A stretch of 64,000 bases of DNA from Lachnospiraceae bacterium OF09-6 (GTDB lineage: Bacteria; Bacillota; Clostridia; Lachnospirales; Lachnospiraceae): assembly GCA_003435055.1 (NCBI GenBank), contig QUMM01000005.1, forward strand, positions 80,233 to 144,232, given 5' to 3'. The number at the start of each line of letters is the position of its first letter. Position 1 is the first letter of the stretch. The notes under the pieces are model-generated. The model was given only the letters and a program-made list of their open reading frames with translations. It was not told the DNA's origin and searched no databases. The position numbers and the translations under genes were made by a program. Below, piece by piece: positions 55,342 through 64,000 of the stretch.

Positions 55342-56174
55342 AGAAAAAAATGCCAAAAAGAAAGGCAGCGGGTATGATAGTATTATGGATAACTATCTGC
55401 CTTTGGCTGTCAGGAGCGACGGTATTTGCACAGTGTCAGATCCAGGATGATGCGCAGCTCTTTACAACCGAAGAAACAAAGAAGATAGAAAATTTATCGG
55501 AAGAGATTCAGGATCAGTATCAGATGAATGTGCTGGTCATGACCTGCGAAGATGCCGGCGGAAAAGAATCCCACGAAGTTTTGGAAGATACCTATGAGGA
55601 ATACGGACTGGAGAGTAATGAGGCCAAAGGTGGAATCGCATTGCTGATCGATATGGACAACCGGGAACTGAATCTTGTCACAGAACGAGATATGATCTAT
55701 TATATTACCGATTACCGGGAAGAAAAGATCTATGATGCTGCACAGTCCTATGCTTCAGATGGGGAATATGGAAATGCAATGATAGCCATGTTGAAAAAGG
55801 TACAGCAATATCTGAACGAGGGAATCCCGAATAATCAATATACGTATGATACGGAGACCGGGCGGATTGTGCGTTATCACAGTCTTGCTTCAGGAGATGT
55901 TTTGCTTGCTTTTTTAGCAGGACTTATGGTAGCTGCAATCGTTTCGGCCATTCTTTACAGAAGCTACACTGTGGTAAAAAAATATCGGTATTCTACGGAA
56001 AAGAATGCAAGACTTAAGATTACAGCGCAGAGAGATATACTGGTGAATCAGTTTGTAACACATCGGAGAATTGAGAAAGATCCTCCATCCGGTGGCGGTG
56101 ACAGTGGAAGAACATCCACGCATCATTCTTCTGGAGGTCATACATATGGCGGCGGTAAAGGACGGGGATTCTGA
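55335..56174 (+). CDS. TPM-domain protein (YdjH/YgcG-like)
   Basis: A 279-residue protein: signal sequence or signal anchor ending near 'GATVFAQ', an extracytoplasmic TPM domain (about 38-165, 'DDAQLFTTEETKKIENLSEE', 'GIALLIDMDNRELNLVTERD'), a membrane helix at about 190-212, and a basic cytoplasmic tail ending in Gly/Ser/His-rich 'SSGGHTYGGGKGRGF'. TPM domains occur in photosystem repair and membrane stress proteins. The start overlaps the upstream gene and has GGGAGGA about nine bases before. Third gene of the SPFH-zinc ribbon-TPM set. Confidence 0.82.
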   Translation: MVEKKMPKRKAAGMIVLWITICLWLSGATVFAQCQIQDDAQLFTTEETKKIENLSEEIQDQYQMNVLVMTCEDAGGKESHEVLEDTYEEYGLESNEAKGGIALLIDMDNRELNLVTERDMIYYITDYREEKIYDAAQSYASDGEYGNAMIAMLKKVQQYLNEGIPNNQYTYDTETGRIVRYHSLASGDVLLAFLAGLMVAAIVSAILYRSYTVVKKYRYSTEKNARLKITAQRDILVNQFVTHRRIEKDPPSGGGDSGRTSTHHSSGGHTYGGGKGRGF

Positions 56175-56200
56175 CAGTACTGCTGTATAAAGGAGAGCAT

Positions 56201-56644
56201 ATGAAAGGAAAAGAGCAGTTCTATGTAGTAAAAGAAAAGGCGGTGCCAGAGGTCCTTTTGAAAGTAGTAGAGGCAAAAAAACTGCTGGAGACCGGAAAAG
56301 CAGCGACCGTGCAGGAAGCAGCGGATCTGACTGGTATTAGTCGAAGCTCTTTTTACAAATATAAGGACGATATTTCCCTTTTTCATGAAAATACAAAGGG
56401 AAAAAAGATCACATTTGTGATACAGATGAATGATCAGCCAGGATTGCTGTCAGATGTTTTGAAAGTGATTGCAGAATATCAGGCCAATATTCTGACCATT
56501 CATCAGACCATACCGGTCAATGGAGTCGCATCGCTGACCCTCTGCATCGATATCCTTCCAACAACGGGAAATTCTATGTCGCTGTTTACGGATATTGAGA
56601 ATCTTGAAGGGGTGCATTATATGAAGATATTAGCGAGCGAATAA
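56201..56644 (+). CDS. ACT-domain protein (UPF0735, PheB-like)
   Basis: A 147-residue protein: N-terminal helix-turn-helix-like region ('TVQEAADLTGISRSSFYKYK') and C-terminal ACT domain ('ITFVIQMNDQPGLLSDVLKV', 'NILTIHQTIPVNGVASLTL'), as in UPF0735/PheB. ACT domains bind amino acids; a regulatory role sensing an aromatic or other amino acid is likely but not shown. AAAGGAGAG precedes the start. Tex follows 28 bases later. Confidence 0.88.
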   Translation: MKGKEQFYVVKEKAVPEVLLKVVEAKKLLETGKAATVQEAADLTGISRSSFYKYKDDISLFHENTKGKKITFVIQMNDQPGLLSDVLKVIAEYQANILTIHQTIPVNGVASLTLCIDILPTTGNSMSLFTDIENLEGVHYMKILASE

Positions 56645-56672
56645 AGGAACGATAACGAATAGGTGGAAAAGA

Positions 56673-58827
56673 ATGGACATGATAAAAAAAATTGCTTCTG
56701 AACTGGAAGTGCAGGCATGGCAGGTAGAAGCTGCTGTAAAATTAATAGATGAGGCAATACCATACCATTTATTGCCAGATACCGGAAAGAGGCAACTGGA
56801 ACATTGAACGATGAACAGCTGAGAAAGCTGCATGAGAGACTGGTTTATCTGCGCAATCTGGAAGAAAAAAAACAGCAGGTCCTGTCCAGTATTGAAGAAC
56901 AGGGAAAGCTGACAGAAGAATTAAAGAAGCAGATTCTGGAGGCACAGACGCAGGTACTGGTAGAAGATCTGTATCGTCCGTATCGGCCGAAACGCCGTAC
57001 CCGTGCAACGATTGCAAAGGAAAAAGGTCTGGAAGGTCTGGCAAATATCATTCTTCTTCAGATAACCAAAAAGTCTCTGGAAGAAGAAGCAAAAGATTTT
57101 CTGAGTGAAGAAAAAGAAGTTCTGACTGTGGCAGATGCGATTAATGGTGCAAAAGACATCATAGCAGAAAGCATCTCAGATGAGGCTGCGTATCGTACCA
57201 GAATTCGCGAGATAACAGAAAAAGAAGGAGTTCTGACTGCAGAGGCTAAGGATGAAAAAGCAGAATCTGTCTATGAAATGTATTATCATTTCCAGGAGCC
57301 GGTTACAAAGCTGGCGGGACATCGTGTATTGGCATTAAATCGTGGAGAAAAGGAAAAGTTCCTGACTGTGAGGGTGGAAGCACCGGAAGATCGGATTTTA
57401 CGGTATCTGGAAAAACAGATCATTAAGAAAGAAAATCCGAATACAACAGATGCATTAAAAGAAGTGATCGAGGACAGTTATAAGCGTCTCATTGCGCCTG
57501 CTATTGAGAGAGAGATTCGCAATGCACAGACAGAAAAGGCAGAAGAAGGGGCCATGAATGTATTTGGCAAAAACCTTCAGCAGCTACTGATGCAGCCGCC
57601 AATCTCCGGTAAGGTGGTGCTGGGATGGGATCCTGCATTTCGTACCGGATGCAAGTTGGCAGTAGTAGATCCGACTGGAAAAGTACTGGATACCGCAGTT
57701 GTCTATCCGACAGCACCGACCAATGAGAAGAAAATCCGTGCAGCAAAGGATAAAGTAAAAGAATTTATTGATAAGTATCATATTACTCTGATTTCAGTAG
57801 GAAATGGAACCGCTTCAAGGGAGTCGGAGCAGGTGATCGTAGAAATGCTGAAAGAGATATCCACACCGGTACAGTATGTCATCACAAATGAAGCTGGAGC
57901 ATCTGTTTATTCGGCAAGTAAACTGGCGACAGAAGAGTTTCCGAATTTCGATGTGGGTCAGAGAAGTGCAGCTTCGATAGCCAGAAGAGTACAGGATCCT
58001 CTTGCGGAACTGGTTAAGATTGATCCGAAATCCATCGGAGTAGGCAGTATCAGCATGATATGAATCAGAAAAAGCTGGGAGAAACTTTAAGTGGTGTAGT
58101 GGAAGATTGTGTAAATAAGGTAGGCGTAGATTTGAATACAGCATCTGCATCTCTCCTGGAATACATTTCCGGGGTAAGCAAAACAATTGCTAAAAACATT
58201 GTTGCGTACCGGGAAGAAAATGGCAGATTTTCAGATCGAAAACAGCTGCTGAAAGTAGCAAAGCTGGGACCGAAGGCTTATGAACAGTGCGCAGGATTTA
58301 TGCGGATCCAGGGTGGTGCCAATCCGCTGGATCAGACCAGTGTACATCCAGAGAGTTATCATGCGGCAGAACTTCTTTTGAAAAAGCTGGGATATTCTAC
58401 CGCAGATATCGCAGATAAGAAACTGGATGGTTTATCAGAAAAAATCAGAGACTATAAAAAGCTTGCCGGGGAACTGGAGGTAGGAGAGATTACGTTACGT
58501 GATATTGTGAAAGAACTGGAAAAACCGGCCCGAGATCCACGTGACGAGATGCCAAAGCCGATTCTTCGTACGGATGTACTGGAAATGAAAGATCTGACCC
58601 CAGGCATGATATTAAAAGGTACGGTACGTAATGTAATTGATTTTGGGGTGTTTGTTGATATCGGTGTACATCAGGACGGACTGGTGCACATTTCACAGCT
58701 GACAGATAAGAAGTTTGTAAAGCATCCGTTGGAAGTAGTAAGCGTAGGCGATATTGTGGAAGTAAAAGTCATGAGTGTGGATCTGAATAAAAAGAGAATC
58801 CAGTTGACGATGAAAGGTATCAAATAA
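56673..58827 (+). CDS. tex: RNA-binding transcriptional accessory protein Tex (two apparent frameshifts)
   Basis: ATG 56673 opens 'MDMIKKIASELEVQAWQVEA', the Tex N-terminus. Loss of one G at about 56753 and one C at about 58045 splits the gene into three frames; restoring them gives 'LIDEGNTIPFIARYRKE' and 'IGVGQYQHDMNQKKLGETL', exactly the conserved Tex sequence, and 718 residues in all. Domains in order: Tex N-terminal region, YqgF-like ('VVLGWDPAFRTGCKLAVVDP'), helix-hairpin-helix ('LNTASASLLEYISGVSKTIA') and a C-terminal S1 domain ('GTVRNVIDFGVFVDIGVHQD'). Clean indels in a well-conserved gene suggest sequence errors; if real, the gene is inactive. Confidence 0.9.
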
Positions 58828-59453
58828 TGGGAAAAATCAGAAGTGTCACAAAAATGACAGATAATCGTTTCCTGAATATGTATCATCTGGATGCAGAAAA
58901 TCGTCTGGGAGGCGATGTAAATTATTATGTGGCATCCCGGGCGTCTGAAGCTGCACAGATGAAGCTAGTGAAAAAGGATGATACACCAGATGGAGTAGCG
59001 ATTTACAGTCTGTATGGAGAAAAAAGAGATCGGATTGTACTGGTGCATCAGTACCGCTATGCCATTGATGATTACATTTATGAATTCCCGGCAGGCCTGG
59101 TAGAAAAAAAGGAAGATTATCACGATGCAGCGGTCAGGGAACTGAGAGAAGAGACTGGACTGAAGCTGGAACTTTTGAACGTACCGGAATACATGGAAAA
59201 ACCGTTATACACCACGATTGGAATGACGGATGAATGTTGTGCCATGGTTTATGGATATGCATCAGGAACCATCTGTACAGATGGAGAAGAAGACAGCGAA
59301 GAAATAGAAGTGGTCTTAGTGGACAGGAAGGAAGCAAAACGGATTTTAAAAGAAGAAAAAGTTGCAATGATGTGCGCCTATATGCTGATGCATTTTATAG
59401 CAAGTGAAGATCCGTTTTATTTTTTAAAATGTGATGAAGATAGAGACATTTAG
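58827..59453 (+). CDS. Nudix hydrolase
   Basis: A 208-residue protein with a perfect Nudix box, G-x5-E-x7-REL-x-EE-x-GL, spanning 'GLVEKKEDYHDAAVRELREE' and the next residues near position 92. Preceding 'PDGVAIYSLYGEKRDRIVLV' and 'YIYEFPAG' resemble ADP-ribose pyrophosphatases, a likely but unproven activity. The ATG shares a base with the tex stop, and the 3' end overlaps tsaE by 20 bases, so these are translationally linked. Confidence 0.9.
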   Translation: MGKIRSVTKMTDNRFLNMYHLDAENRLGGDVNYYVASRASEAAQMKLVKKDDTPDGVAIYSLYGEKRDRIVLVHQYRYAIDDYIYEFPAGLVEKKEDYHDAAVRELREETGLKLELLNVPEYMEKPLYTTIGMTDECCAMVYGYASGTICTDGEEDSEEIEVVLVDRKEAKRILKEEKVAMMCAYMLMHFIASEDPFYFLKCDEDRDI

Positions 59454-59853
59454 TGAAAAAGAGACATTTGAATTAGGAAAAAAGCTGGGAACAGAAGCAA
59501 AACCGGGGCAGGTCTATGCACTTTTGGGAGATCTGGGTGTGGGAAAAACCATATTGACCAAAGGATTTGCAGAGGGGATTGGCATTACAGAGCCAGTCAG
59601 CAGTCCGACTTTTACCATTGTTCAGGTTTATGAAGAGGGCAGAATGCCGTTTTATCATTTTGATGTATACCGGATCGGAGATATAGAAGAAATGGATGAG
59701 ATTGGGTATGAAGATTGCTTCTATGGAGAAGGGGTCTGTCTGGTAGAATGGGCGAATCTGATCGAGGAGATCATGCCGGAGAATACAATTTGGATTACGA
59801 TAGAAAAAGATCTGGAAAAAGGCTTTGACTATCGCAGAATAGAGGTGAAATAA
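59434..59853 (+). CDS. tsaE: tRNA t6A biosynthesis ATPase TsaE
   Basis: A 139-residue P-loop ATPase: Walker A 'GDLGVGKTILTKGFAEGI' near residue 34, 'SSPTFTIVQVYE' and 'FYHFDVYRI' downstream are TsaE hallmarks. With TsaB and TsaD it forms the threonylcarbamoyl-transfer complex modifying A37 of ANN-decoding tRNAs. The start overlaps the Nudix gene; only a weak ribosome-binding site is visible, fitting coupled translation. tsaB begins 1 base after the stop. Confidence 0.93.
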   Translation: MKIETFSEKETFELGKKLGTEAKPGQVYALLGDLGVGKTILTKGFAEGIGITEPVSSPTFTIVQVYEEGRMPFYHFDVYRIGDIEEMDEIGYEDCFYGEGVCLVEWANLIEEIMPENTIWITIEKDLEKGFDYRRIEVK

Positions 59854-59854
59854 G

Positions 59855-60571
59855 ATGAAAGTTCTGGGAATTGACAGCTCAGGTATGGTGGCCACAGTTG
59901 CTGTTGTGGAAGATACACAGATGTTGGCAGAATATACCATTAATTACAAAAAAACACATTCACAGACACTGCTTCCGATGCTGGATGAAGTTGCAAAAAT
60001 GATTGAACTGGATCTGAATACCATAGATGCGATCGCAGTGGCAGCAGGGCCGGGATCATTTACCGGACTGCGTATTGGATCAGCAACAGCAAAAGGCCTG
60101 GGACTGGCATTGAAAAAACCATTGGTTTCGGTACCGACGCTGGAAGGAATAGCATATAATTTCTGTGGCTCTGAGAAGGTAATCTGTCCGATGATGGATG
60201 CGAGACGCAGTCAGGTATATACCGGAATTTATGAATTTCAGGAAAACACTTTAAAAGTAATGGAAGATCAGATGGCAGTGCCGGTAGAGGAAGTCCTGGA
60301 AAAATTGAATCAAACAGGTCGTGAAGTAATTTTGGCAGGGGATGGAGTGCCAGTTTATCTGGAATTGATTAAAAAAAATCTAAAAGTGCCATATTTGCTT
60401 GCACCTGCTCACCTGAATCGGCAGCGGGCAGGTGCAGTTGCAGTGTTGGGCATACAGTATGCAAAAGAAGGAAAGCTGGAAAGTGCTATGGAACATCAGC
60501 CAGATTATCTCAGACTGTCTCAGGCTGAAAGAGAACGCGCCCAGAAACAGGCGCGAAAAGAAGATGTCTGA
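59855..60571 (+). CDS. tsaB: tRNA t6A biosynthesis protein TsaB
   Basis: A 238-residue ASKHA-fold protein: 'MKVLGIDSSGMVATVAVVED', 'THSQTLLPMLDEV', 'AVAAGPGSFTGLRIGSATAK' and 'CPMMDARRSQVYTGIYEF' are typical. It is the non-catalytic partner of TsaD. AGAGGTG precedes the start, and its end overlaps rimI by eight bases. Confidence 0.95.
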   Translation: MKVLGIDSSGMVATVAVVEDTQMLAEYTINYKKTHSQTLLPMLDEVAKMIELDLNTIDAIAVAAGPGSFTGLRIGSATAKGLGLALKKPLVSVPTLEGIAYNFCGSEKVICPMMDARRSQVYTGIYEFQENTLKVMEDQMAVPVEEVLEKLNQTGREVILAGDGVPVYLELIKKNLKVPYLLAPAHLNRQRAGAVAVLGIQYAKEGKLESAMEHQPDYLRLSQAERERAQKQARKEDV

Positions 60572-61019
60572 ACAAAATGGCAGGCTGGAGATCTGCGAAA
60601 TGAAAAAAGCGGATTTGCCGGAAGTGGCAAGAATCGAAAAAGAAAATTTCAGTCTTCCATGGTCGGAGCAGGGATTTGCAGATTCTATGGAGCAGGAGAA
60701 CACCTGCTTTCTTTCAGCATACAAAAATGGATCCATAGTAGGGTATTGTGGCTATTTGCAGGTATTGGATGAAGCAGATATTACGAATGTGTCGGTGGAT
60801 GCAGCCAGCAGAAGATACGGAGTTGGTGAAAGTATGCTTCAGGAACTGATGAGACGGGGAGAACAAAAAGGGATAAAAGCCTTTACACTGGAAGTAAGGG
60901 AAAGTAATCTGGCGGCTATTTCTCTTTATCAGAAGTTGGGGTTTGTCTCAGCGGGAATTCGTAAAAATTTCTATGATGCACCGAAAGAAAATGCAGTCAT
61001 CATGTGGAAATATCTCTAA
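60564..61019 (+). CDS. rimI: Ribosomal protein S18-alanine N-acetyltransferase
   Basis: A 151-residue GNAT. 'ARIEKENFSLPWSEQGFADS' and the acetyl-CoA loop 'VDAASRRYGVGESMLQELM' followed by 'LEVRESNLAAISLYQKLGFV' match RimI. ATG 60564 lies within the tsaB end; the longer upstream frame has no homology. RimI is commonly embedded between tsaB and tsaD in Firmicutes; besides S18 it may acetylate other N-termini. Confidence 0.92.
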   Translation: MSEQNGRLEICEMKKADLPEVARIEKENFSLPWSEQGFADSMEQENTCFLSAYKNGSIVGYCGYLQVLDEADITNVSVDAASRRYGVGESMLQELMRRGEQKGIKAFTLEVRESNLAAISLYQKLGFVSAGIRKNFYDAPKENAVIMWKYL

Positions 61020-61089
61020 TCATTTCCACTGGGATAAATAAAAAAAATCCTGTATAATCGAGCTGAATTGAAGAACAGGAGGATAAGAT

Positions 61090-61296
61090 ATGGAAAAGAA
61101 GATTTACTGCAACAAATGTGGAAGAGAACTTTTACAGAATCAGGAAGAATATCTGACGATAAAGAAGCAGTGGGGGTATTTTTCTGGTGTGGATCAGAAA
61201 GTTTACCGGTTTCATATCTGCGAGGAATGTTTTGCAAAAATGCTCAGTGAATTCAGGATTCCGGCAGAATGCTGGGAACAGACAGAAATGTTATAA
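61090..61296 (+). CDS. Small zinc-ribbon protein of unknown function
   Basis: A 68-residue protein with two CxxC pairs, 'CNKCGRELLQNQEEY' at residues 7-10 and 'FHICEECFAKML' near residues 43-46, which should fold as a zinc ribbon. I do not recognise a named family. ACAGGAGGA gives a good ribosome-binding site for ATG 61090, and TATAAT at 61053-61058 hints at a local promoter. It lies between rimI and rnz. Confidence 0.72.
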   Translation: MEKKIYCNKCGRELLQNQEEYLTIKKQWGYFSGVDQKVYRFHICEECFAKMLSEFRIPAECWEQTEML

Positions 61297-61333
61297 AAGA
61301 GTTGCAATGAAATAAAGAAAGTAATGGTGAAAT

Positions 61334-62260
61334 ATGTTAGATGTATGTTTGCTGGGGTGCGGAGGTATGATGCCGCTGCCCTATCGCTGGCTGACTTCGC
61401 TGATGATGCGTTATAATGGCAGCAGTATTTTAATTGACTGTGGGGAGGGAACACAGATCGCAATCAAAGAAAAGGGATGGAGTTTTAAACCAATTGATGT
61501 GATTTGCTTTACTCACTATCATGGAGACCATATCAGCGGGCTCCCAGGGCTTCTGCTGACTATGGGGAATGCTATGCGAACAGAACCACTGACCCTTATT
61601 GGACCCAAAGGGCTGGAACGTGTGGTAAATGCACTCCGTGTGATTGCACCGGAACTGCCTTTTGAGATTCATTTTCAGGAAATTCAGGGGGCACAGCAAG
61701 TATTTGAAATGGACGGGTATCGTCTGATCGCATATAGGGTAAATCACAATGTGCTTTGCTATGGATATTCTATTGAAATAGACCGGGCTGGAAAGTTTGA
61801 TGCAGTGAGAGCAAAGGAGCAGGAGATCCCTTTAAAATATTGGAGTCGTTTGCAAAAAGGCGAACAAATTGAGGAAAATGGAATATGCTATACTCCGGAT
61901 ATGGTGTTAGGGGCGCCACGAAAAGGAATTAAACTGACGTATTGTACGGATACCAGACCGACACAGTCGCTGGTGGAAAATGCCATGCATGCAGATCTTC
62001 TTATATGCGAGGGAATGTATGGAGAACCGGGAAAAGAAGAAAAAGCAGTGGAACATAAGCATATGACATTTACGGAAGCAGCGGAAGTGGCGAGAAAAGC
62101 ACAGGTCAGTGAAATGTGGCTGACTCATTATAGTCCGTCTCTGAATCGTCCGGAAGAGTATATGAAGACAGTAACAGATATTTTCCCGAACGCATATCCG
62201 GGAAAAGACGGAAAAACAACAGAATTAATGTTTGAAGGGGAAGCAAAAGAAGCATCATGA
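61334..62260 (+). CDS. rnz: Ribonuclease Z
   Basis: A 308-residue metallo-beta-lactamase-fold tRNase. '[20 protein letters not shown]' opens it, the metal motif is '[16 protein letters not shown]' near residue 62, with '[11 protein letters not shown]' and 'WLTHYSPSL' carrying further ligands. It cleaves the 3' trailer of CCA-less tRNA precursors. The end overlaps tsaD by ATGA. Two tRNA genes without encoded CCA lie 1.1 kb downstream. Confidence 0.92.
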   Translation: MLDVCLLGCGGMMPLPYRWLTSLMMRYNGSSILIDCGEGTQIAIKEKGWSFKPIDVICFTHYHGDHISGLPGLLLTMGNAMRTEPLTLIGPKGLERVVNALRVIAPELPFEIHFQEIQGAQQVFEMDGYRLIAYRVNHNVLCYGYSIEIDRAGKFDAVRAKEQEIPLKYWSRLQKGEQIEENGICYTPDMVLGAPRKGIKLTYCTDTRPTQSLVENAMHADLLICEGMYGEPGKEEKAVEHKHMTFTEAAEVARKAQVSEMWLTHYSPSLNRPEEYMKTVTDIFPNAYPGKDGKTTELMFEGEAKEAS

Positions 62261-63285
62261 AAAACGAAAAGGATATAGTAATACTTGCAATAGAAAGTTC
62301 CTGCGATGAAACAGCAGCGGCAGTTGTAAAAAACGGAAGAGAGGTATTATCCAACATTATTTCTTCCCAGATTGCACTTCATACGTTGTATGGGGGTGTT
62401 GTGCCTGAAATTGCATCCAGAAAACATATCGAAAAGATTAATCAGGTAATTGAAGAAGCGTTAAAACAGGCGAATATGACATTGGATGAGATCGATGCTA
62501 TTGGTGTGACCTATGGACCAGGACTGGTAGGTGCACTTCTTGTCGGTGTGGCTGAGGCAAAAGCGATTGCTTATGCTGCGAAGAAGCCGTTGATAGGTGT
62601 ACATCATATTGAAGGCCATATATCAGCCAACTATATAGAAAATAAAGATCTGGAGCCACCGTTTGCATGTCTGGTAGTATCAGGCGGACATACACATCTG
62701 GTGGTAGTAGAAGATTATGGAAAATATAAAATCCTTGGTCGTACAAGAGATGATGCGGCAGGAGAAGCGTTTGATAAAGTTGCAAGAGCAATTGGACTGG
62801 GATATCCAGGCGGACCGAAGATTGATAAGCTTTCAAAAGAAGGAAATCCAGAGGCAATTACCTTCCCAAGAGCACATATTGCGGAATCAGTCTATGACTT
62901 TAGCTTCAGTGGACTGAAATCGGCAGTGTTAAATTACCTGAATGGTGCAAAAATGAAAGGCGAGGAGATTGTAGCAGCTGATGTGGCAGCGTCTTTCCAA
63001 AAAGCAGTTACTGATGTGCTGGTAGAACATGCTATGATGGCAGTGAAAGAATACGGATTCGATAAACTGGCAATTGCAGGAGGAGTAGCATCTAATTCTA
63101 CGCTTCGAAGAGAAATGGAACTTGCCTGTGAGAAAAATAATGTGAAATTTTATCATCCATCCCCGATACTGTGCACCGATAATGCGGCGATGATTGGTGC
63201 TGCTGCTTATTATGAATATCTGGCTGGAACACGCCATGGACTAGACCTGAACGCTATCCCAAACCTGAAATTAGGCGAAAGATAA
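62257..63285 (+). CDS. tsaD: tRNA t6A threonylcarbamoyltransferase TsaD
   Basis: A 342-residue ASKHA-family catalytic subunit: '[17 protein letters not shown]', the metal-binding '[11 protein letters not shown]' near residue 115, '[15 protein letters not shown]' and '[17 protein letters not shown]' are conserved. It transfers threonylcarbamoyl from TC-AMP to tRNA A37. Translationally coupled to rnz. The cluster tsaE-tsaB-rimI-rnz-tsaD therefore combines tRNA modification with tRNA processing. Confidence 0.96.
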   Translation: MKNEKDIVILAIESSCDETAAAVVKNGREVLSNIISSQIALHTLYGGVVPEIASRKHIEKINQVIEEALKQANMTLDEIDAIGVTYGPGLVGALLVGVAEAKAIAYAAKKPLIGVHHIEGHISANYIENKDLEPPFACLVVSGGHTHLVVVEDYGKYKILGRTRDDAAGEAFDKVARAIGLGYPGGPKIDKLSKEGNPEAITFPRAHIAESVYDFSFSGLKSAVLNYLNGAKMKGEEIVAADVAASFQKAVTDVLVEHAMMAVKEYGFDKLAIAGGVASNSTLRREMELACEKNNVKFYHPSPILCTDNAAMIGAAAYYEYLAGTRHGLDLNAIPNLKLGER

Positions 63286-63311
63286 AAAGTCGAAAAAAAT
63301 AAAAAAAGTTG

Positions 63312-63340
63312 TTGACAAATGAAAAAGTCGATGATAGAAT
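63312..63340 (+). promoter_or_regulatory. Promoter of the tRNA-Ser genes
   Basis: Consensus TTGACA at 63312-63317 and TAGAAT at 63335-63340, 17-base spacer, about 42 bases before the first tRNA. Confidence 0.75.
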
Positions 63341-63381
63341 AAATCTTGCCTTTTGAAGTGCGGAAAAGCAAAAAGGCAAAT

Positions 63382-63467
63382 GGAGAGATATCGAAGTGGT
63401 CATAACGAGGCGGTCTTGAAAACCGTTTGTCCGCAAGGGCGCGTGGGTTCGAATCCCACTCTCTCCG
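63382..63467 (+). tRNA. tRNA-Ser(UGA)
   Basis: Acceptor arm GGAGAGA (63382-63388) pairs with TCTCTCC (63460-63466), discriminator G at 63467. The anticodon loop CTTGAAA gives anticodon TGA, reading UCA and UCG. A long variable arm, typical of serine tRNA, and the T-loop GGTTCGAATCC are present. No CCA is encoded. Confidence 0.96.
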
Positions 63468-63496
63468 TCAACTGAACAGAAGTTGAAGATCAGTCT

Positions 63497-63585
63497 GGAG
63501 AAGTACCCAAGAGGCTGAAGGGACACCCCTGGAAAGGGTGCAGGTCGTTAATAGCGGCGCGAGGGTTCAAATCCCTCCTTCTCCG
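63497..63585 (+). tRNA. tRNA-Ser(GGA)
   Basis: Acceptor arm GGAGAAG (63497-63503) pairs with CTTCTCC (63578-63584), discriminator G at 63585. The anticodon loop CTGGAAA gives GGA, reading UCC and UCU. Long variable arm and T-loop GGTTCAAATCC are present; no CCA is encoded. It follows the first tRNA-Ser by 29 bases. Confidence 0.96.
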
Positions 63586-63606
63586 TCAGTCAATGAAAAA
63601 AAGTAG

Positions 63607-63635
63607 TTGACAAAAACTTGAACTTATGATAACAT
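63607..63635 (+). promoter_or_regulatory. Promoter of the rRNA operon
   Basis: TTGACA at 63607-63612 and TAACAT at 63630-63635, 17-base spacer with extended -10 TGA, about 150 bases before 16S. Confidence 0.75.
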
Positions 63636-63787
63636 ACAGAAGTTCGAAACAGTAAAGAACCTTGATAATTGAACAGTGAAACAACCTTGAAAGATTCTAA
63701 AAAAGTTTTAACATTCAAGGAACTGACCTTATAAAACAGTAAAAGGGATAGATTAGCTAGTATGTTGATTTTGAACTGGATTAAATT

Positions 63788-64000
<213 letters not shown>

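Noticed and set aside
58060..58827. An independent S1-domain RNA-binding gene
   Set aside because: It continues Tex precisely after one missing base, with the helix-hairpin-helix and S1 domains in the expected order.

Overview
The window reads as a chromosomal segment of a low-to-moderate GC, spore-forming Firmicute of the Lachnospiraceae (Clostridium cluster XIVa). This rests on the 5' end of a 16S rRNA gene at the right edge, a GerA/SpoVAF-type spore germination gene, a ferredoxin-linked Rnf complex in rnfCDGEAB order, Firmicute-type ribosomal and release-factor neighbourhoods, strong AGGAGG ribosome-binding sites and consensus -35/-10 promoters, most with a 17 bp spacer and several with an extended -10. 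I cannot name a genus with confidence.

Layout. 1-3.6 kb: the end of a gldA-like alcohol dehydrogenase, a two-subunit transketolase and a xylulokinase-type kinase, visibly more A-rich than the rest. 3.6-7.4 kb: a GntR/UTRA repressor divergent from a nucleoside-salvage operon (udp-deoB-deoC). 7.38-7.50 kb: a 120 bp sequence that folds into a gap-free four-way junction. 7.6-16.3 kb: a SpoIID/LytB-like peptidoglycan-binding gene split in two by a 7,453 bp insertion. The insertion carries a large serine recombinase at its left end, a small ORF in front of it, and a sugar ABC transporter plus a GH2 glycosidase. 16.4-20.9 kb: carAB behind a leader that looks like a leader-peptide attenuator. 20.9-24.7 kb: an ABC-F ATPase, an LCP cell-wall ligase, a small XRE regulator and a Gx-type membrane protein. 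24.8-29.9 kb: rnfC, a fused rnfD-rnfG, rnfE, rnfA and rnfB. 29.9-39.1 kb: a CNNM/CBS protein, a small membrane protein, rho, rpmE with a leader, a DUF1385 gene, prmC, prfA, glmM and a DUF2156 gene. 39.1-48.5 kb: two PLP aminotransferases (one HisC), a methyltransferase, Hsp33, NAD synthetase, a germination protein, an Asn-rich lipoprotein and a eukaryotic-type (HIS6) HisA. 48.5-53 kb: hpf, secA and prfB with its programmed +1 frameshift. 53-56.2 kb: an SPFH / zinc-ribbon / TPM trio resembling B. subtilis YdjI-YdjG-YdjH but without a PspA gene. 56.2-63.3 kb: an ACT protein, tex, a Nudix hydrolase, tsaE, tsaB, rimI, a small zinc-ribbon protein, rnz and tsaD. 63.3-64 kb: two CCA-less tRNA-Ser genes and the start of an rRNA operon.

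The most interesting unit is the split SpoIID-like gene. Joining the two halves at a shared TAC codon restores one 422-codon reading frame, so the insertion looks like a precise serine-integrase element. Its position inside a gene with a sporulation-type domain invites comparison with skin-like intervening elements, although this one carries a carbohydrate-utilisation cargo.

Four otherwise intact genes (the second sugar permease, carB, rnfD and tex) contain six clean losses of one or two bases. Each occurs where the expected sequence would be a short GGCC/GGGC/GCCC run. Decay is possible, but indel errors in the sequence are at least as likely, and these genes should not be called dead without checking reads.
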